Assembly: GCF_013114835.1 (NCBI RefSeq)
Contig: NZ_JAAVLW010000015.1
Span: forward strand, 1-58,301
DNA length: 58,301 nt
Direction of reading: 5' to 3'
DNA from: Bradyrhizobium archetypum
GTDB taxonomy: Bacteria; Pseudomonadota; Alphaproteobacteria; Rhizobiales; Xanthobacteraceae
Below are positions 57,419 through 58,301 of the stretch, in pieces. A model generated the notes under the pieces. It did not search any database. It was given only the letters and a program-made list of their open reading frames with translations, and was not told where the DNA came from. Made by a program: the position numbers and the translations under genes. How positions within the stretch are numbered: the stretch's first letter is position 1; each line of letters starts with the position of its first letter.

Positions 57419-58301
57419 ATGAAAATCCGCCTTGCATTGCTCCTCACATTGCTCTTTGCGCTCGCCTCCGTTGCGCCATCTTTCGCCGCCGGTGAGCGTT
57501 ATGCGCTGATAATCGGTAATGCCAAATATCCGGATGCCGAGGCGCCGCTGAAGGAGCCGATCAATGATGCGCGCGACATCGCCGACGAGCTGAAGCGTGA
57601 CGGGTTCAATGTCGATATCGGCGAGAACCTGACCGGCGAGCAGATGCGCCGCGCCTTCGAGCGCCTCTATGGCAAGATCAAGCCCGGATCGGTCGCGCTG
57701 ATATTCTTCTCCGGCTTCGGCGTGCAGTCGAGCCGCCAGAGCTACATGATCCCCGTCGATGCGCAGATCTGGACCGAGGCTGACGTGCGCCGCGACGGTT
57801 TCAGCCTCGAGACCGTGCTAGGCGAGATCAACAGCCGTGGCGCCGGCGTCAAGATCGCACTGATCGACGCCTCCAGGCGCAACCCGTTCGAGCGCCGGTT
57901 CCGCAGCTTTTCCGCCGGCCTTGCGCCGGTGATCGCGCCGAACGGCACGCTGGTGATGTATTCGGCCGCCCTCTCCTCGGTGATCTCGGACAACGGCGGC
58001 GACCGCAGCCTGTTCGTGCGTGAATTGCTGAAGGAAATCCGCACCCCTGACCTGACGGCGGAGGAGACCCTGAACCGCACCCGCGTCGGCGTCACCCGCG
58101 CCTCACGCAGCGAGCAGGTGCCATGGATTTCTTCGTCGCTGGCGGAAGATTTTTCCTTCATCCCGAGCGGCGCCGGCACGCGGCCGGCGAGCCCGCCACC
58201 GGCCCCGGTAGCGGCCGCGCCCACAGCTCCAGCTCCGGCCCCCTCTCCTGCACCGGCACCCGCTCCTGCCACGCCGCAGGTCGCTGCGCCCGCGCCACCG
58301 C
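57419..58301 (+). CDS. Caspase-fold (C14) protein with both catalytic residues replaced; 3' end cut by window edge
   Basis: Secreted or periplasmic protein, 294 codons visible and continuing past the window. Residues 1-23 are a signal peptide (ALASVAPSFAAG). The caspase p20 fold then begins with ERYALIIGNAKYPD and LKEPINDARDIADEL. The catalytic His motif, usually FSGHG, is FFSGFGVQS, and the catalytic Cys motif, usually DACR, is LIDASRRNPFERRF. So His is replaced by Phe and Cys by Ser, and the protein should be proteolytically dead. After about residue 245 a Pro/Ala-rich linker (APAPAPSPAPAPAPA-type) leads out of the window, probably to another domain. Such pseudo-orthocaspases are known in bacteria, with unclear roles. 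Confidence 0.85.
   Translation, partial: MKIRLALLLTLLFALASVAPSFAAGERYALIIGNAKYPDAEAPLKEPINDARDIADELKRDGFNVDIGENLTGEQMRRAFERLYGKIKPGSVALIFFSGFGVQSSRQSYMIPVDAQIWTEADVRRDGFSLETVLGEINSRGAGVKIALIDASRRNPFERRFRSFSAGLAPVIAPNGTLVMYSAALSSVISDNGGDRSLFVRELLKEIRTPDLTAEETLNRTRVGVTRASRSEQVPWISSSLAEDFSFIPSGAGTRPASPPPAPVAAAPTAPAPAPSPAPAPAPATPQVAAPAPP

Overview
The window looks like chromosomal DNA of a high-GC, soil- or plant-associated alphaproteobacterium, most likely Bradyrhizobium or a close relative. The pointers are the GC-rich composition, a close match to the rhizobial ACC deaminase acdS with a divergent Lrp-type regulator, two aerobic molybdenum-hydroxylase clusters, orphan Bug-type binding proteins, an otsBA trehalose operon, a homogentisate cluster, and many intergenic palindromic repeats. 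This is inferred from content; no database was searched.

Layout. 1-0.8 kb: end of a PspA-like gene and a small membrane protein. 1.2-2.8 kb: AMP-forming acyl-CoA synthetase. 2.9-3.7 kb: XRE regulator. 3.9-6.9 kb: a VIT/vWA surface protein ending in an LPKTA sorting signal, a strong terminator, a palindromic repeat, and its cognate sortase. 7.1-9.3 kb: fused NDP-forming acyl-CoA synthetase. 9.4-10.9 kb: secreted trypsin-like protease and a HAD hydrolase. 11-13.4 kb: a MoxR ATPase/CoxE-type vWA pair facing a periplasmic three-gene molybdenum hydroxylase operon (13.4-17.5 kb: triheme cytochrome c, 2Fe-2S subunit, Mo subunit with Tat-like signal). 17.7-21.2 kb: recQ, acdS and the divergent regulator. 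21.3-24.5 kb: small proteins and a trypsin-like gene broken by two frameshifts. 24.7-28.6 kb: two convergent Bug-type binding proteins and dgoK-dgoA (2-keto-3-deoxygalactonate use).

28.8-33.5 kb is the odd part. A gene-poor stretch precedes a 1104-aa protein that joins a NarL/LuxR-type response regulator to RTX calcium-binding repeats and a tail of 95-residue tandem repeats. It is followed by a degraded serine-recombinase fragment and tRNA-Ser(GGA), the arrangement expected of an old integration site. 33.7-38.2 kb: a small secreted protein, otsA, otsB and an MFS transporter. 38.5-41.1 kb: a DUF3175 protein and a chemoreceptor.

41.5-46.5 kb: a form-II CO-dehydrogenase-like S-L-M operon ended by a strong hairpin, then an alpha-methylacyl-CoA-racemase-like gene. 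46.6-55.1 kb holds tyrosine/homogentisate catabolism: hpd with a divergent Lrp regulator and a perfect 16-bp palindrome between them, then an operon of an aromatic flavin hydroxylase, a DUF2783 protein with a poly-Gln tail, a metallo-beta-lactamase-fold protein with an altered metal motif, hmgA and fahA, divergent from a MarR regulator. The flavin hydroxylase and small protein may supply homogentisate from a hydroxyphenylacetate, while hpd supplies it from tyrosine; HmgA and FahA then open the ring and cleave the product. 55.2-56.9 kb: a beta-hydroxyacid dehydrogenase and an AHL-lactonase-like hydrolase. 57.4 kb to the right edge: a caspase-fold protein that has lost both catalytic residues and runs off the window.
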